Source: Agrypnia vestita
Lineage: Eukaryota > Arthropoda > Insecta > Trichoptera > Phryganeidae
Assembly: GCA_016648135.1 (NCBI GenBank)
Contig: JADDOH010010906.1
Coordinates: 23,871 to 87,870 of the forward strand
Direction of reading: 5' to 3'
DNA: 64,000 nucleotides
Shown: positions 51,403 through 61,739 of the stretch, piece after piece
How positions within the stretch are numbered: the first letter of the stretch is position 1
How the letters are laid out: the number at the start of each line of letters is the position of its first letter
Position numbers and translations under genes: made by a program
Notes under the pieces: generated by a model
What the model saw: only the letters and a program-made list of their open reading frames with translations
Databases searched by the model: none
What the model was told of the DNA's origin: nothing

Positions 51403-51910
51403 CACAGTATTACCACAGTATACTAAGAACAAGTAATACGTCTTCATACAAAATGGCCGCTACCCATTAGAATGTGTGTGTGCGTGCTCGGCGCCATGTA
51501 CGCACGCACTGTGACGAACACATTGACATATAATTTGGGGGCACAAGGCGGCAGGCCGTGCCTTTGGTGCCATTCGCGCTCGCAGCCGCCGCTTTAGAAA
51601 AAAAATGCGCTTTCTGAAAAAAATGCCTTTTTTAATGTTTGTGGTGCTTTACTAAAAAGGTGTGTTGATTATCACAAAGACTGTGAGTTTTTAAAAGTCT
51701 ACGTTGATGTTAATCAACGTTCTTGCAATTTAAGTGCAGAAACTAGGTATACTAATTACAGAAATTTTCGGGTTTAGTGCCTACCTTATTCGTCGGAATC
51801 TCAGACGCTACGAGTAAAGTGACAACCCTAGTCAACGCATTAGTAGGCTAATAACTCGCCGACAGGCCGGAGATAAACTACTGTTCTGGGTATACTGTGG
51901 TATTATTTGA
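51403..51910. mobile_element. TIR element of unknown family (~505 bp)
   Basis: The left arm AGTATTACCACAGTATACTA (51406 on) and right arm GTATACTGTGGTATTAT (51890-51906) are inverted, 22 of 27 positions matching. The interior is unusually GC-rich for a MITE (GCTCGGCGCCATGTACGCAC, GTGCCATTCGCGCTCGCAGC). No transposase. Target site unclear. Confidence 0.5.
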
Positions 51911-52329
51911 TTAGAGGACATTGTTGTTGCCTGTTACAAAAGTAAAAATATATGAAAAATATTTACGCAATGACCCGTCCCGTTTATATTTTTAAAGTCT
52001 CTGATATGACTATTTATTTTTGTGATTAAGATAAATATTTCGGTTATTGGGATGTATTTGGGTATATGTTTTCGTATATAGTTTGTTAGTTTGAACTAGG
52101 AGAAATTACTTCAAAATTGAAAAATACGGTTTTATGTCTTCTTCATGTGCGAGGTTTTAGGTCTAAATATTTTAAGCTGGATTGCTTCTGAGGGTAGCCT
52201 CGTGGTTATTCTAAGATTTTGTTTATTATTGTTTGCAGTTTTAATTGCTGTGTAATAGACATTTAGGATTTATTTTTCTTAAGAGAATAATAATATTCGG
52301 TCAAAGGATTTGCTGTAAAAAATATACGA
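51911..52329. other. Spacer
   Basis: Nothing recognised. Confidence 0.45.
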
Positions 52330-52485
52330 GGATCTTTTTCTTCAGCCTTCATCTCTCTACTGCTGGATAGGCCTTTTCCATGATCTTCCATTCTACTCTG
52401 TAGTAAGTTTCTTATAGCTATTTCTTCAATCTCATAGAGGCTATATCGTCGGCCCATCTCTTTTGAATTTTTGGAGGCGCTGAAT
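52330..52485 (-). pseudogene. RTE-type LINE 3' end
   Basis: The minus strand reads PKIQKRWADDIASMRLKK and in a shifted frame WKIMEKAYPA, related to QKRWADDV...EEAYIQQW at 4885-5290. It ends GAGAGATGAAGGCTGAAGAA. Frameshifts present. Confidence 0.7.
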
Positions 52486-52969
52486 TTTGATACCGTTGTC
52501 TCTCACATCTTAAACCAGTGCTTTGACATCGTAGTTACTTATACTTATACGTAGTTAATACATACATATTTGTTAGTATACAAACTATAAAACGTCAAAA
52601 ATGATATATCATAATCATCATAACAGCAAAAAAATATTCCGATAATTATCTATATTGTAAACAAATTACTTATCATATTAATAATAAATATTACAATATA
52701 AATAAACTCTCAATTTCTGTTAATTCAAATGTCATGCTTAATTTGCCTCAGTTTTTCCCAAAATGTTAAATTTAGTTTTTACAAAAAAAATTATTGCCAA
52801 ATCGTAAGATGTTTGTGTGAGCGTGTTAACCATGCCATCTGATAACGTAAGTGACGTTCATGGTTACAAAAAAAAAATATGCATACTGATATTGTCACTC
52901 TATTGTGTAAGAAATTTAGCATTGATTTTTTGTTAATTCATTTTTAACATCAAATTTAAGTACAAAGAT
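52486..52969. other. AT-rich spacer
   Basis: Nothing recognised. Confidence 0.45.
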
Positions 52970-53722
52970 TATGACATTAAAGTACATATATTTCGTAGTA
53001 TGTTCGAATTTTAGTAGTATTTTGGAATACGCTTCCCAGGTATGGAACCTAGGCTACACAATACACAGGGACAGAATTAAAAGCGCCCAACGAATATTTT
53101 TAAAATACCTTACCTTTGGTTCATTTCGATCTCATGTTAGCAATGAAGATGCTGAAAAATTTATACAGACTTAAACTTTCCGTAGAAATAAGACGGACTC
53201 TGTAATGTTATTTAAAATCGCACACAACTTAGTTGATACTCCAGATCTCCTTCAAAGTCTATCGTTCCATATCCCAAATCGTAACAGCAGACAGTCACCT
53301 ACTTTTCATCTTCCTCTTTGCAAGACCAGCTCTAAACAAAACTCATTCATCTATAGATACACAATGTAATTTAAAGTAAATAACAACCACAAAGACATTT
53401 TATCGCAACTATTTTGAACTTTAAACGAAAATTAACTTCATAACCGCATCCTAACTAGTTGACTTAATTTATATTCCCATATACCTACTCCCATACTTCT
53501 TTCTTAATCCTAATCCTACATCCCACTCCACCCGTCCCACCCCTTATCAATATATAATGAAACTATAAATTGCCATAATGTCACACTTTGCTTATATCTT
53601 TAATAATTAATTTTAAGTGGAAAGTTCATAATTGGCATAATTAACTATTTTTTATCTCTTGCATGTTAATTAAAGATTTTCTGTTGACTTTTCCTAAAAT
53701 AAATAAATATAAATAAAATCAA
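52970..53722 (+). pseudogene. Jockey-superfamily LINE C-terminus, 3' UTR and (AAAT)n tail
   Basis: One frame runs through a single stop: SSILEYASQVWNLGYTIHRD, RIKSAQRIFLKYLTFGSF, RNKTDSVMLFKIAHNLVDTP, DLLQSLSFHIPNRNSRQSPT, the C-terminal region of Jockey-like RT proteins (LEYAS.VW...I.S.Q..FL....F). It ends in a 3' UTR and AAAATAAATAAATATAAATA at 53695-53715. The amino half is missing. Confidence 0.82.
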
Positions 53723-54479
53723 GTTACAAAATTTTTGGAAAATTAAAATACTCTGTTACGGAATAAATATAATTTAATTTTTCACAAAGGTTATTCAGTA
53801 AGGATTCATTTACTGAACACGATGTACAGTAAAAGTTTGGTTTGCGTAGTGCTCTCATCCTTAAAAGTGATATTTTTATTATCCGCCAGAATATCATTCT
53901 CATATGATTCTAAGTATACATTAAATCTCTGAATAATAAAATGTACTTCATATAAAGAGAATAAATATTTTTTACTCAGCTAATATAAAACCAAATTAAG
54001 TATTCTAAAACTACAATAAATTATTATTTTATGAATATGGGATGCTCCCACTCATCTGTTTATTTTTATACACAACAGTATAATGTTTTATTAAAGCACT
54101 TCGATAGAAGGAATAATAGCTAGCTTATAATTTTTTTCCTTTTATTTAAGTACCCTTCAACCGTTTTTTTTTTCTTTTTTTGTAATCTTTACCGAGGCTT
54201 ATTCATAAAGACCAACTTTGTAAGAAAATAAGTGCCTTTATTTTTATTGGTGATCCTCGAAGTCTGTATGTAATATAGTGGAGATGACACTAGGTTTTTG
54301 TACAGAGGCTCACGATTTGATTCCCTATGAAGGAATATATCTCATAGATTTATTTATGTATTTCAGCATAGTCACTAGGGTTTATGGCTTGATGTGGCAC
54401 TCTTCCTCTTATGGTGCCATCTCCTATCGGAGGTCAGTGATCATTCCGGCGATAACAACTTATTTACTCTGTCAAGTTA
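53723..54479. other. AT-rich spacer
   Basis: A 78-codon frame at 54278-54514 has no known match and runs into antisense RTE sequence. Confidence 0.4.
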
Positions 54480-54945
54480 CACTTATACCAGTCCCTCTAG
54501 TTACGCAGCAATGAGATGTGGCGTCTTCCTACGATTCTTTTACCACTTATTTTCCCCTGGATGATGAGTTGGTGTATACTATATTTTGGTCATCTCATAA
54601 TATGTCAAAGATACTCAAGCCTTCTTGACTTCATAGTCCGCAACCCTTTTCTATACGACGGAGGACTTCAACATTTGGCACTCGATCTACTTAGGAAACT
54701 TTTGATATGTGTCTTTAGAGCCACATCTCAAAAGCCTTGACTATGCGGATTTATTCATGGTTTGGTGTCCATGCCCCATATAGGAGAATGGCAAAAAATA
54801 ACATCGAACTATACGCATTCTAAGTTGTAGGCTTAGGTCACGGTCAGAAAATAACGATCTCGTTCTAAGGAACGCACTTCTTGCCATCTCTATTCTAGAG
54901 TACATTTTGAGCCCAGTTCTCTTTTATTGTGGCATTAAAAAATTC
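54480..54945 (-). pseudogene. RTE-type LINE, RT end to C-terminus
   Basis: The minus strand reads in order SRIEMARSAFLRTRSLFSDR, DLSLQLRMRIVRCYF, then in other frames NVEVLRRIEKGCGL and QLIIQGKISGKRIVGRRHIS. This is the IEMAR.AF...LF..RDL.L.L..R.V.CY..SVLLYG...W end of an RTE subfamily shared with 59.2 and 63.3 kb. Several frameshifts and stops. Confidence 0.82.
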
Positions 54946-55994
54946 AAATAAATCCATTCAAGTTGGTCCCTTATTACAAGGATCGTGATCTTCATGTCCT
55001 CTTGACTATTCTTCTCTTTCCCGGTATCCTGAAGATCTTTGCACTGTCATCAGAGAAGTAACTTTTTCCACTCGGTACAACAAGTGTGGGATCTTCCTCT
55101 TTCTCTTCGATCTTCGACGTGGTCCGCCACTCTTGCTTTTCCAGGCTATTTTCTCTTCTAGCGAGATGTCTTAAAAACTTGGAAGATTCGTCTCAAGAGA
55201 CAAGTGGTTGAGAGTTTCTACGTGATTTTGAGTTCTTGTAATATGGGCATATTTGTGTCTCACTATATGCAACATGCGTGTCCAAAACCATTTCTCAAAG
55301 GCATCAAACCATCGTCATAGGCACCGTCTATTCATTCCACAACATAAACAAATATTGAGTGCACAAAATGATGAAAACTTCATTTCATTTTAAATTGTAA
55401 CATAATGCAAAGTGGTTGTAATTAAATTACAAATAAAATATATTACGTTATGAAACGTACTATTGTATTAAAAAATATCAAAAGTTTATAAAGAAAAATT
55501 AGATGAGTCTATAGTAAAATTAATAAAATAAAATGCAATTATTTTTTAATTTGAAAAAGGACAAATGACAATTTGATTGAAAAATTTGGCAAGAAACAAC
55601 AACATGAGTTAACTTGGTTCAACGTTCTTGTGAAAATAAAACAACTAGTGCAAAAATTAGATAAAAATAATAAAGGCTTTAAGAGATATGATCATAAAAC
55701 TGCTGTCAGGTTTACAACAAATAATACCTGCCACCCAAAAATTATCATCAAATAAAAACAGAATTAAGGCTACTACTTCTACTAATATAATATTTCTTTG
55801 TATATATAATCATTGTTATACATTCAATTCTATTTTGTACTACTTAGATTAATGCATATTTATACTTCATATCTGCAATACTCCTCTATACACAAGTCTG
55901 GCCGTCATAGAGGTAGTAGAATAAATTGTTTCCTTATTTTAAATGTTTATTCTTTATTATTATATAATTTTTTAAAAATATTACTTTAATTTTT
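54946..55994. other. Unassigned spacer
   Basis: 54990-55210 is less AT-rich and might be decayed transposon coding on the minus strand, but I could not place it. The rest is AT-rich; a 60-codon frame at 55573-55755 has no known match. Confidence 0.35.
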
Positions 55995-56270
55995 GTAAAT
56001 AGAAAAAATATTTTTTTAATGTTTAAAAAAAAGGAAATATTTCCTAAATAAAGGAATATCCTAATTTTATTTTGGCTCTCCTGATTTTTTGCATCTTTTT
56101 ATTCATTTCCTTATTTCAAATAAGGAAAAATTTTAAATAGAAAATTTTTTTTTTAATGTTTAAAAAAAAAGAAAATATTTCCTTAATGAAGGAAATTCCC
56201 AAATTTTATTTTAGCCCTCCTGATTTTTTTTGCATCTTTTTCTCATTCCCTTATTCCTTTTGCCCACAGA
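55995..56270. repeat. 137-bp tandem duplication
   Basis: TTTAATGTTTAAAAAAAAGG at 56016 and TTTAATGTTTAAAAAAAAAG at 56153 start two units 137 bp apart. Both contain AAATATTTCC, CCTCCTGATTTTTT and GCATCTTTTT in order. Diverged by small indels. Confidence 0.75.
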
Positions 56271-56529
56271 AATATTCCCTGCATATCTTCACTAAAAGAA
56301 CCTCCTTGTACTTTATAAGTTTGGATGGAATAAATTAATAAAGATTGTATATTATTTGAACACACTACGTAAAAACTTTTTGAAATATTCAGAGATCTAT
56401 TTGAAATATTATTCTCTTGAATGTTCTAGATGAAAAAACTACTTTATACAAACTTATAAACATCTGTTATATCATTCTACAAAGGTACTAAATTCGAAAT
56501 ATGCGCTTTGGCAGTTTTCGTGGCAAATT

Positions 56530-56904
56530 TTACTTCATTCCCGCTGAATAAAACATATATAATTTTAAAAATACGATACGTTGGAATATACAAATGTATA
56601 CAAGTTTCTGCGTTGAAACAGATATCATTCTCTGGAATTTCTCAGTTGTAAAATCGTTTGTCGGTTGAAATATCATAGAAATTCCCATCATTCTGCAACT
56701 TTCAAGCGAGCCTTTTACCATGCAATTTTTAAACACATTGCTTGCACAAGCAAATTGCATTTGGGGATGGTATTTATCCAGCGGTTCAAAAGTACAGACA
56801 ATGACATAAAAATGTAATCCCAGTCCCGGTAAACCATCAATTTCCACTTGTCTTCCTAGCATAAGCACTTTGCTCAGATTAAAAACATTGATGTGACATT
56901 TCAA
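56530..56904 (-). pseudogene. Hexamerin/hemocyanin-like C-terminal domain fragment (tentative)
   Basis: The 124-codon minus-strand frame contains LSKVLMLGRQVEIDGLPGLG, LHFYVIVCTFEPLDKYHPQM, then SCRMMGISMIFQPTNDFTTE. In hexamerins and hemocyanins the last domain has 'LMLPKG...GLP.Q.YVIV.PYEP' followed by 'GFPFDRPI.' and 'F..PN....D..IYH'. The first motif aligns well; the second would need a small indel; the end is only faintly similar. No start context, intron signals or full domain are visible, so I treat it as a relic or diverged exon. The reading is my recollection of the family and could be wrong. Confidence 0.3.
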
Positions 56905-56982
56905 TTTATTTATTTTTAATAAAACATTTTTTTTTGTTTATTTAATTTATGGTACAAATACGGTTTTTATATATACATATTA

Positions 56983-57720
56983 GATTTTTTTTTTTTAAAT
57001 ACTTGATAGTCATGTAGACCTCATCAGTAAAGAGAAGCTCTTGAGTCTGATGAGGGAGCCACAGTTCTTATTCCTTATTATAATATATAGGTACATACTA
57101 TATAAAAGTTATTTATTAATACAGTAAAAAAGGTTGTTAAAAAAGGTAAATTGATAATGAAAGTATTGGAGTTGTTTTGAAAAAATCTATAGTCATATGA
57201 TTTGTGATTTTAAGTTTGATTTTAGGAAAATTTTAATTTTTTTGATTTGCTCTGAGAGGTTACTGATGCATCGTATCTCGATAGGTAAGTTATTATAGTA
57301 ATTAATGGCTTTTAAATATAGTGATGCTACATTTGAGTTGTTTTACATTTAGGCATAATAAATTGGTTTCCATTTCTCATAAATATGAAATATTCCTCGT
57401 TTCTGTAAGGTTTTTTCTTAACATATTTTTAATATGGAATCTTGCTTGAAAATATCATCTACGTTTGGTCCTGGAAACAATTTAAAGAGATCTTTTGTTG
57501 GAAACGTAGATTTTGTTTTCAGTATTACTTTAATGATAATCTTTTGTGATATTTTTACCGAGTTTATATTTTTCTTATAACAAACTCCCAATCCGATAAC
57601 ACCGTATATGAGTAGAGAGTGAACAATGGCGTAATAAACATTTTTAATAATTTTTGTACTTTACAAACATATGTTTAATTCGTAAATATGATTAACAACA
57701 GTGAGAAAATATGCAAACGA
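56983..57720 (-). pseudogene. Jockey-superfamily LINE C-terminus with 3' UTR hairpin and poly(A)
   Basis: The minus strand reads KIIKNVYYAIVHSLLIYG, VIGLGVCYKKNINSVKISQK, then further C-terminal pieces with shifts. Downstream, the 3' UTR has a strong hairpin (57018-57055) just before the poly(A) (T run at about 56984-56997). It lies between two same-strand frames of unknown origin (56530-56904 and 57753-58073) and probably inserted there. Confidence 0.75.
57018..57055 (-). other. Conserved LINE 3' UTR hairpin
   Basis: CCTCATCAG pairs with CTGATGAGG, and AGAG with CTCT, around a short loop. The same hairpin with changes occurs at 63680-63717 next to another A/T-rich tail. Likely the 3' structure recognised by the LINE RT. 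Confidence 0.55.
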
Positions 57721-57752
57721 CAAAATATCAAGCGCATATAAATTCATTTATA

Positions 57753-58073
57753 TCAAAGGTGTAGGAGAATCCTGCTTCGGAATACCCTTTCAGAGACATG
57801 AAATAGATCAATGTCCAGATTTATATTGTTCAGCAAAGCAGTAGCTCTTCCAACAGGCATAACCATTGGCAGGTTGGTCTTGTATATTGGAATGTGAAAC
57901 AATATATGCTGAAGCTTTCTTAGGTGATTATCGGGAACATAGAAACCAATGCTCCGCATAATTTCAGGATTTTGGATCATATCGCGCAACATTCGATAAA
58001 AATGCGTAATCAGATACACATTCCTTCTAGTCTCTAAACTATTGTAGCCAATACATACATATAGGTACTCCAT
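57753..58073 (-). CDS. Unrecognised 106-codon open frame (possible exon or relic)
   Basis: Reads RNVYLITHFYRMLRDMIQNP, EIMRSIGFYVPDNHLRKLQH, ILFHIPIYKTNLPMVMPVGR, then DLFHVSERVF. The composition is protein-like, unlike the AT-driven frames elsewhere, but I do not recognise the family. It is on the same strand as the hexamerin-like fragment 850 bp away and separated from it by a LINE, so both may come from one gene. The ATG has a stop two codons upstream. Confidence 0.3.
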   Translation of the reverse strand: MEYLYVCIGYNSLETRRNVYLITHFYRMLRDMIQNPEIMRSIGFYVPDNHLRKLQHILFHIPIYKTNLPMVMPVGRATALLNNINLDIDLFHVSERVFRSRILLHL

Positions 58074-58379
58074 ATCTTCTTATTAAATTAAATAATATTT
58101 TATTTGACTTGTAATAAAGCGGATGAATTTTTATTATTAAATATAAATTACTTTAATGAAAGTGTAACGTTATATAAAGGATAAGACATAGATATTGAAA
58201 AAAATATGAACATTTTTGTCACCCACTTTGGAAATTTTAAAGACTAAAGAATATTTTCTATTCCGAAGATTGCTAAGAAGATTCTGCAAGAGTTTTCTAT
58301 CTGTTTACTTTACAAAGCTACAAATTGACCTATATATGTCAAATTTATCGTACTTTATATCAAGGACCCTGCGTAAAAA
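58074..58379. other. AT-rich spacer
   Basis: Nothing recognised. Confidence 0.45.
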
Positions 58380-58555
58380 ATAGGTACTCTCTCACTCTAG
58401 ACATGCCACAATCACCTCGCGATATAAATTAGTATTATACTGAATATCATCCATTTCAAATTAGGCACTCAAGGACCGTGAGAAAATACAGCCACCCCAC
58501 GCCCTCGAACGTCTCATCCTATTCGGATAAGGGTATGAAGATGATGCTGATGTGA
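58380..58555 (+). mobile_element. RTE 3' end with (ATG)n-like tail
   Basis: CATCCTATTCGGATAAGGGT then ATGAAGATGATGCTGATG matches the terminus at 45560-45600 (CTAAGATAAGGGGATGAAGA). No coding part. Confidence 0.5.
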
Positions 58556-59163
58556 GGTTAATATTTTTCGTAATGCGAGCATCATTGACATGAAAGGCCT
58601 GTGGCGGATCCATCATGCTGAAAGCGGACACTAGCGAGATCTCGGAATCAGTAGCCGCACCACGAGAATAAGCATCCTGACGGAAGCGACGGAGCCTTCG
58701 AGAAGCGTAAGACTACCTGCCGAAGACGAGGGCCATGTAGATAGACGAGGCGACGCCATTCTCCCGCCAGCGTCAGCCTGAAAACACATCTACTCCGACA
58801 CCGCCAATAACTTAGGGAGTGCGAGCTTTGTACAAAAGTCAAACCGCGCGTAAAGTATGGTAATATATTTCCGCGTCATTACCAACAAACCTTACGTACT
58901 TAAATTGTACATTAATTATATAATACATAGTTTATTATACTAAACTCTTTTACTTCATAATAACGTAGAAGCAGTGCCCCCAAGGTGCATCCACCGAGAG
59001 CCGACAAATGGTGAGTACCGTGAGATACTCGAAGGTAAAGCATCTGATCGTAGGTTAGCATTAGAGTCATTGTACATTCCGCGCAGTGGTGAGCTGGGGA
59101 GCGTACAACTTACACTACTCTACACTGGTAAGAAATGGTAGTTGAAATAAACCACCATAGGCC
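58556..59163. other. Unassigned, GC-richer stretch
   Basis: 58600-58860 and 58965-59110 are near-balanced in composition (GGATCCATCATGCTGAAAGC, GACGAGGGCCATGTAGATAG). A 64-codon minus-strand frame has no known domain. Could be regulatory or decayed transposon. Confidence 0.3.
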
Positions 59164-59710
59164 GTGAATCTTTTAATAAGATGAAAAGTCTACTCTGTAA
59201 TGACGACTTACACTTGAAGCTCAGACAAAGGTTGATCAAATGCTACGTATGGTCAGTTCTACTTTACGGTGTTGAAGCATGGACGCTGAAGGTGACTACT
59301 CTAAATCGCCTAGAGGCGTTCGAAATGTGGATACATCGTAAAATGTTAAGGATATCTTGGACTGACATGACTAGTAATGTTGAAGTTTTGCGTAGAGCAA
59401 ATACAAACAGACAGTTACTCAACACAGTAAAGCTCCGTAAAATTTCATACTTTGGTCATATAATGAGAAGCGAAAAGTACTCCGTCCTTCAGCTCATCAT
59501 GAAGGGGAAGATCGAGGATTGCAGAGGGGTCGGAAGGAGGCGGCATTCCTGGCTTGGAAACATCCGAGAGTGGACCGGGACAAGAAGCGTGGAAGAGCTG
59601 TTCCGCACTGCCCTGGACAGTGAATAGTACCCACCGCTTACCCAGGACCGTTCTAAGAGCAAAAGCTTCCATATCGGTCCTACTCAGTCGTCTCCAGGTT
59701 GACATTTTTT
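59164..59710 (+). pseudogene. RTE-type LINE C-terminus, longest open copy
   Basis: A 148-codon open frame (59181-59627) reads MKSLLCNDDLHLKLRQRLIK, CYVWSVLLYGVEAWTLKVTT, LNRLEAFEMWIHRKMLRISW, TDMTSNVEVLRRANTNRQLL, then RKISYFGHIMRSEKYSVLQL and GVGRRRHSWLGNIREWTG. This is the full segment from the RT thumb to the C-terminus in RTE proteins, ending at a normal stop. It is free of stops, so it is the youngest RTE piece here, but the endonuclease and RT palm are missing. Confidence 0.9.
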
Positions 59711-60189
59711 TCAACTAACAAGCAGGACCGTGCTGCTCGTTGCGAAGTGGCACGGCCGCTCGAACAAAACCATTCACTGTCTCCGCTTCAAGATAAGTCT
59801 TTATTAAAAATAAAACAAAATACATAATTATATGCGAGGAAAATAACATAAAAAGTAAAAGCTACACCAAAATAACAAAATAAGAGAAAATAAAAGACGA
59901 GATCCCACGGCGGCGGCAGTGGAAAGCTTCAAGTCGAATACAGGACAAAAAAAATAATAATGAAGAACAATCCGCTCCCATCAAGGGGAAAAAGAAAGAC
60001 AAAACAAAAACGTGACACCCGGCAAGGGAAGTCAGGACCGGCAGATATACATTCGATTCAAGAGCAATGCACCAGAGATTAAAAATAACTCAGCCCAGTT
60101 AAGCAACTTGACAGGAAAACTTTCTTCCAGATGATCGCCGACATCGGGGGGGCCCAACAGGGCGCATGAAGAAGAAGAAGAAGAAGGCC
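59711..60189 (+). mobile_element. Probable second RTE 3' end with (GAA)n tail
   Basis: GATCGCCGACATCGGGGGGG, CCCAACAGGGCGCATGAAGA and a GAAGAAGAAGAAG run (60165-60186) resemble the untranslated end and tail of RTE elements. The part before 60050 is A-rich with no recognisable coding. Confidence 0.4.
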
Positions 60190-60670
60190 TTTAAATATTT
60201 TTTTTTGTCAGATCAAAAGTAAGTGAACAGTCGCCGCGAGATGAACCTTTTTCCAGAATCGTCAAATATCTCAGTAGCAAGCGGCAAAACGACACCGTAA
60301 CAGTCATGCACTTGACAGGAGTCTCGAAAGTACCCACTTGACGAGGCCTTTTCGCTTTAGCGTGGACACTTGCGTAATAATTCTTTGCCAAGTGAAATGA
60401 GATTTTTTCCTTCCTGGAACGGGGGTGGATTATTTATGCGATCTTGAATAAGAGGGGCTGAAGGACACGCGGGGTGGGGGCTGCACCGCCCCGCGAGCAC
60501 ATAATAAGATAATTTCTCGAGAAAACGTCTAGAGGAATAATTAAACAGGCGCTCTCCCTTTTTATATCCGCGATGTTTCATTTTTATATGAATATTTTAC
60601 GACCCTACATTTCATGCACAGGCGGCGTAATTTATACCCCGTTTACTTCGCGGTTTACGGTCAAGAATAT
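60190..60670. promoter_or_regulatory. Repeat-free island (candidate conserved regulatory DNA)
   Basis: ATCAAAAGTAAGTGAACAGT, GCGTAATAATTCTTTGCC, GTGGATTATTTATGCG, AGGAATAATTAAACAGGC, GGCGTAATTTATACCCCG: many homeodomain/AbdB-type cores in GC-richer sequence. Two minus-strand frames of 66-74 codons overlap without known domain. Confidence 0.45.
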
Positions 60671-60673
60671 TTA

Positions 60674-61178
60674 CTTCCTTTTTTTAACTCGTGGCGTCTG
60701 CTTGCTTCTTGACGAAAAAACTTTGAATCGATTTTTAACCATTTTTTCGTGATCCAATCGAGCTGCAACTTTGCAAGCAGACTCGTGGCGACAATCTAAA
60801 AGATCTATCAAATTTTTGTTAAAAAATAATAATAATTATAGTATAATTTTGGATTTTTAGAAATTTTAATGGTTTTTTCAAATTGGAATCATTACAAAAG
60901 TTTGATTACTACCAACGGCGCCGGCGGCCCGATAACGTCACGGAATATTAAAAATTTGAATTACTCCGTCGGTAGGTATAATAGGTACTTCACTACGAAT
61001 TTCGAAAATTTATGACAATTGGTTCAAAGATGACAGCACACTTCTGTTTTTAGGGAAGGAATCAAATAATAAAGAGATATTTTTACAGATTTTTGACATA
61101 GATATTTGTCTAGACATGTTTCATTTTCAGTCAATCAATTATTACATGATGATAAACTTAATTTACAAAGAAAGGGAG
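60674..61178 (-). mobile_element. TA-flanked MITE, family E copy 5, full length 505 bp
   Basis: The plus strand begins TA|CTTCCTTTTTTTAACTCGTG and ends CAAAGAAAGGGAG|TA. It is the inverted counterpart of 50229-50733, including GATCCAATCGAGCTGCAACT, ATTACTCCGTCGGTAGG and TAGACATGTTTCATTTTCAG. Both copies are 505 bp. Confidence 0.75.
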
Positions 61179-61224
61179 TAAAATAAAAAGTTGGTTTTTA
61201 TGGGTTACTTTTTTTTCGGTTTGA

Positions 61225-61640
61225 ATTAAGAAAGCGGAAATGTCGAAAAAAATAACGATAATATTTCGCTGTTGCGGTCGCAGCCGGTGTGAATATTAAA
61301 TGTAAATTCATCAAATTGAGTTGTTCCGGGGGTCTGTTTGTTAACCGGAAGTGGTAATTTAGTGCCATCGAACACTCGGTATTTATCTCCCTTCGGCGGG
61401 ATAATATTTTTCGGCAGATTCATCCGCGAACAAATGGAAATTTATTCGCCGGCGGCGTCTTAATGCCTTTTCGGAAAAATTTATTACAGCGCCGATTAAT
61501 TCGTCTTCAATTTTTTCGGGCCGTGTCGGCGACTTTCTACCATTTGGTTTACGGCCCGCTGGGGTTGGTTTTCCAGTCATGGCGATACGAGTAGTGAATT
61601 CAACTCTGAAACGAGTTTTCAAGCTCTAGATTTCAATACT
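61225..61640. promoter_or_regulatory. Repeat-free island (candidate conserved regulatory DNA)
   Basis: CCCTTCGGCGGGATAATATT, AGCGCCGATTAATTCGTC, GGTGTGAATATTAAATG, AAATTTATTCGCCGGCGGCG. Strong alternation of GC-rich and TAAT-bearing blocks, single-copy, no favoured frame. With 60190-60670 it brackets the 505-bp MITE, suggesting one larger element was split by the insertion. Confidence 0.45.
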
Positions 61641-61739
61641 CGATTTTGATAAATAGATTGATTAGAAAAACTTCCTTTGTCCATCAGTAATGACTTTTAC
61701 AATAAGCGTTGAGTTATAAATGAGAAATAATGATAAAAC

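Noticed and set aside
57018..57055. CTGATGAG on both strands, considered as a hammerhead ribozyme
   Set aside because: No GAAA box follows on either strand; a plain hairpin in a LINE 3' UTR explains it better.
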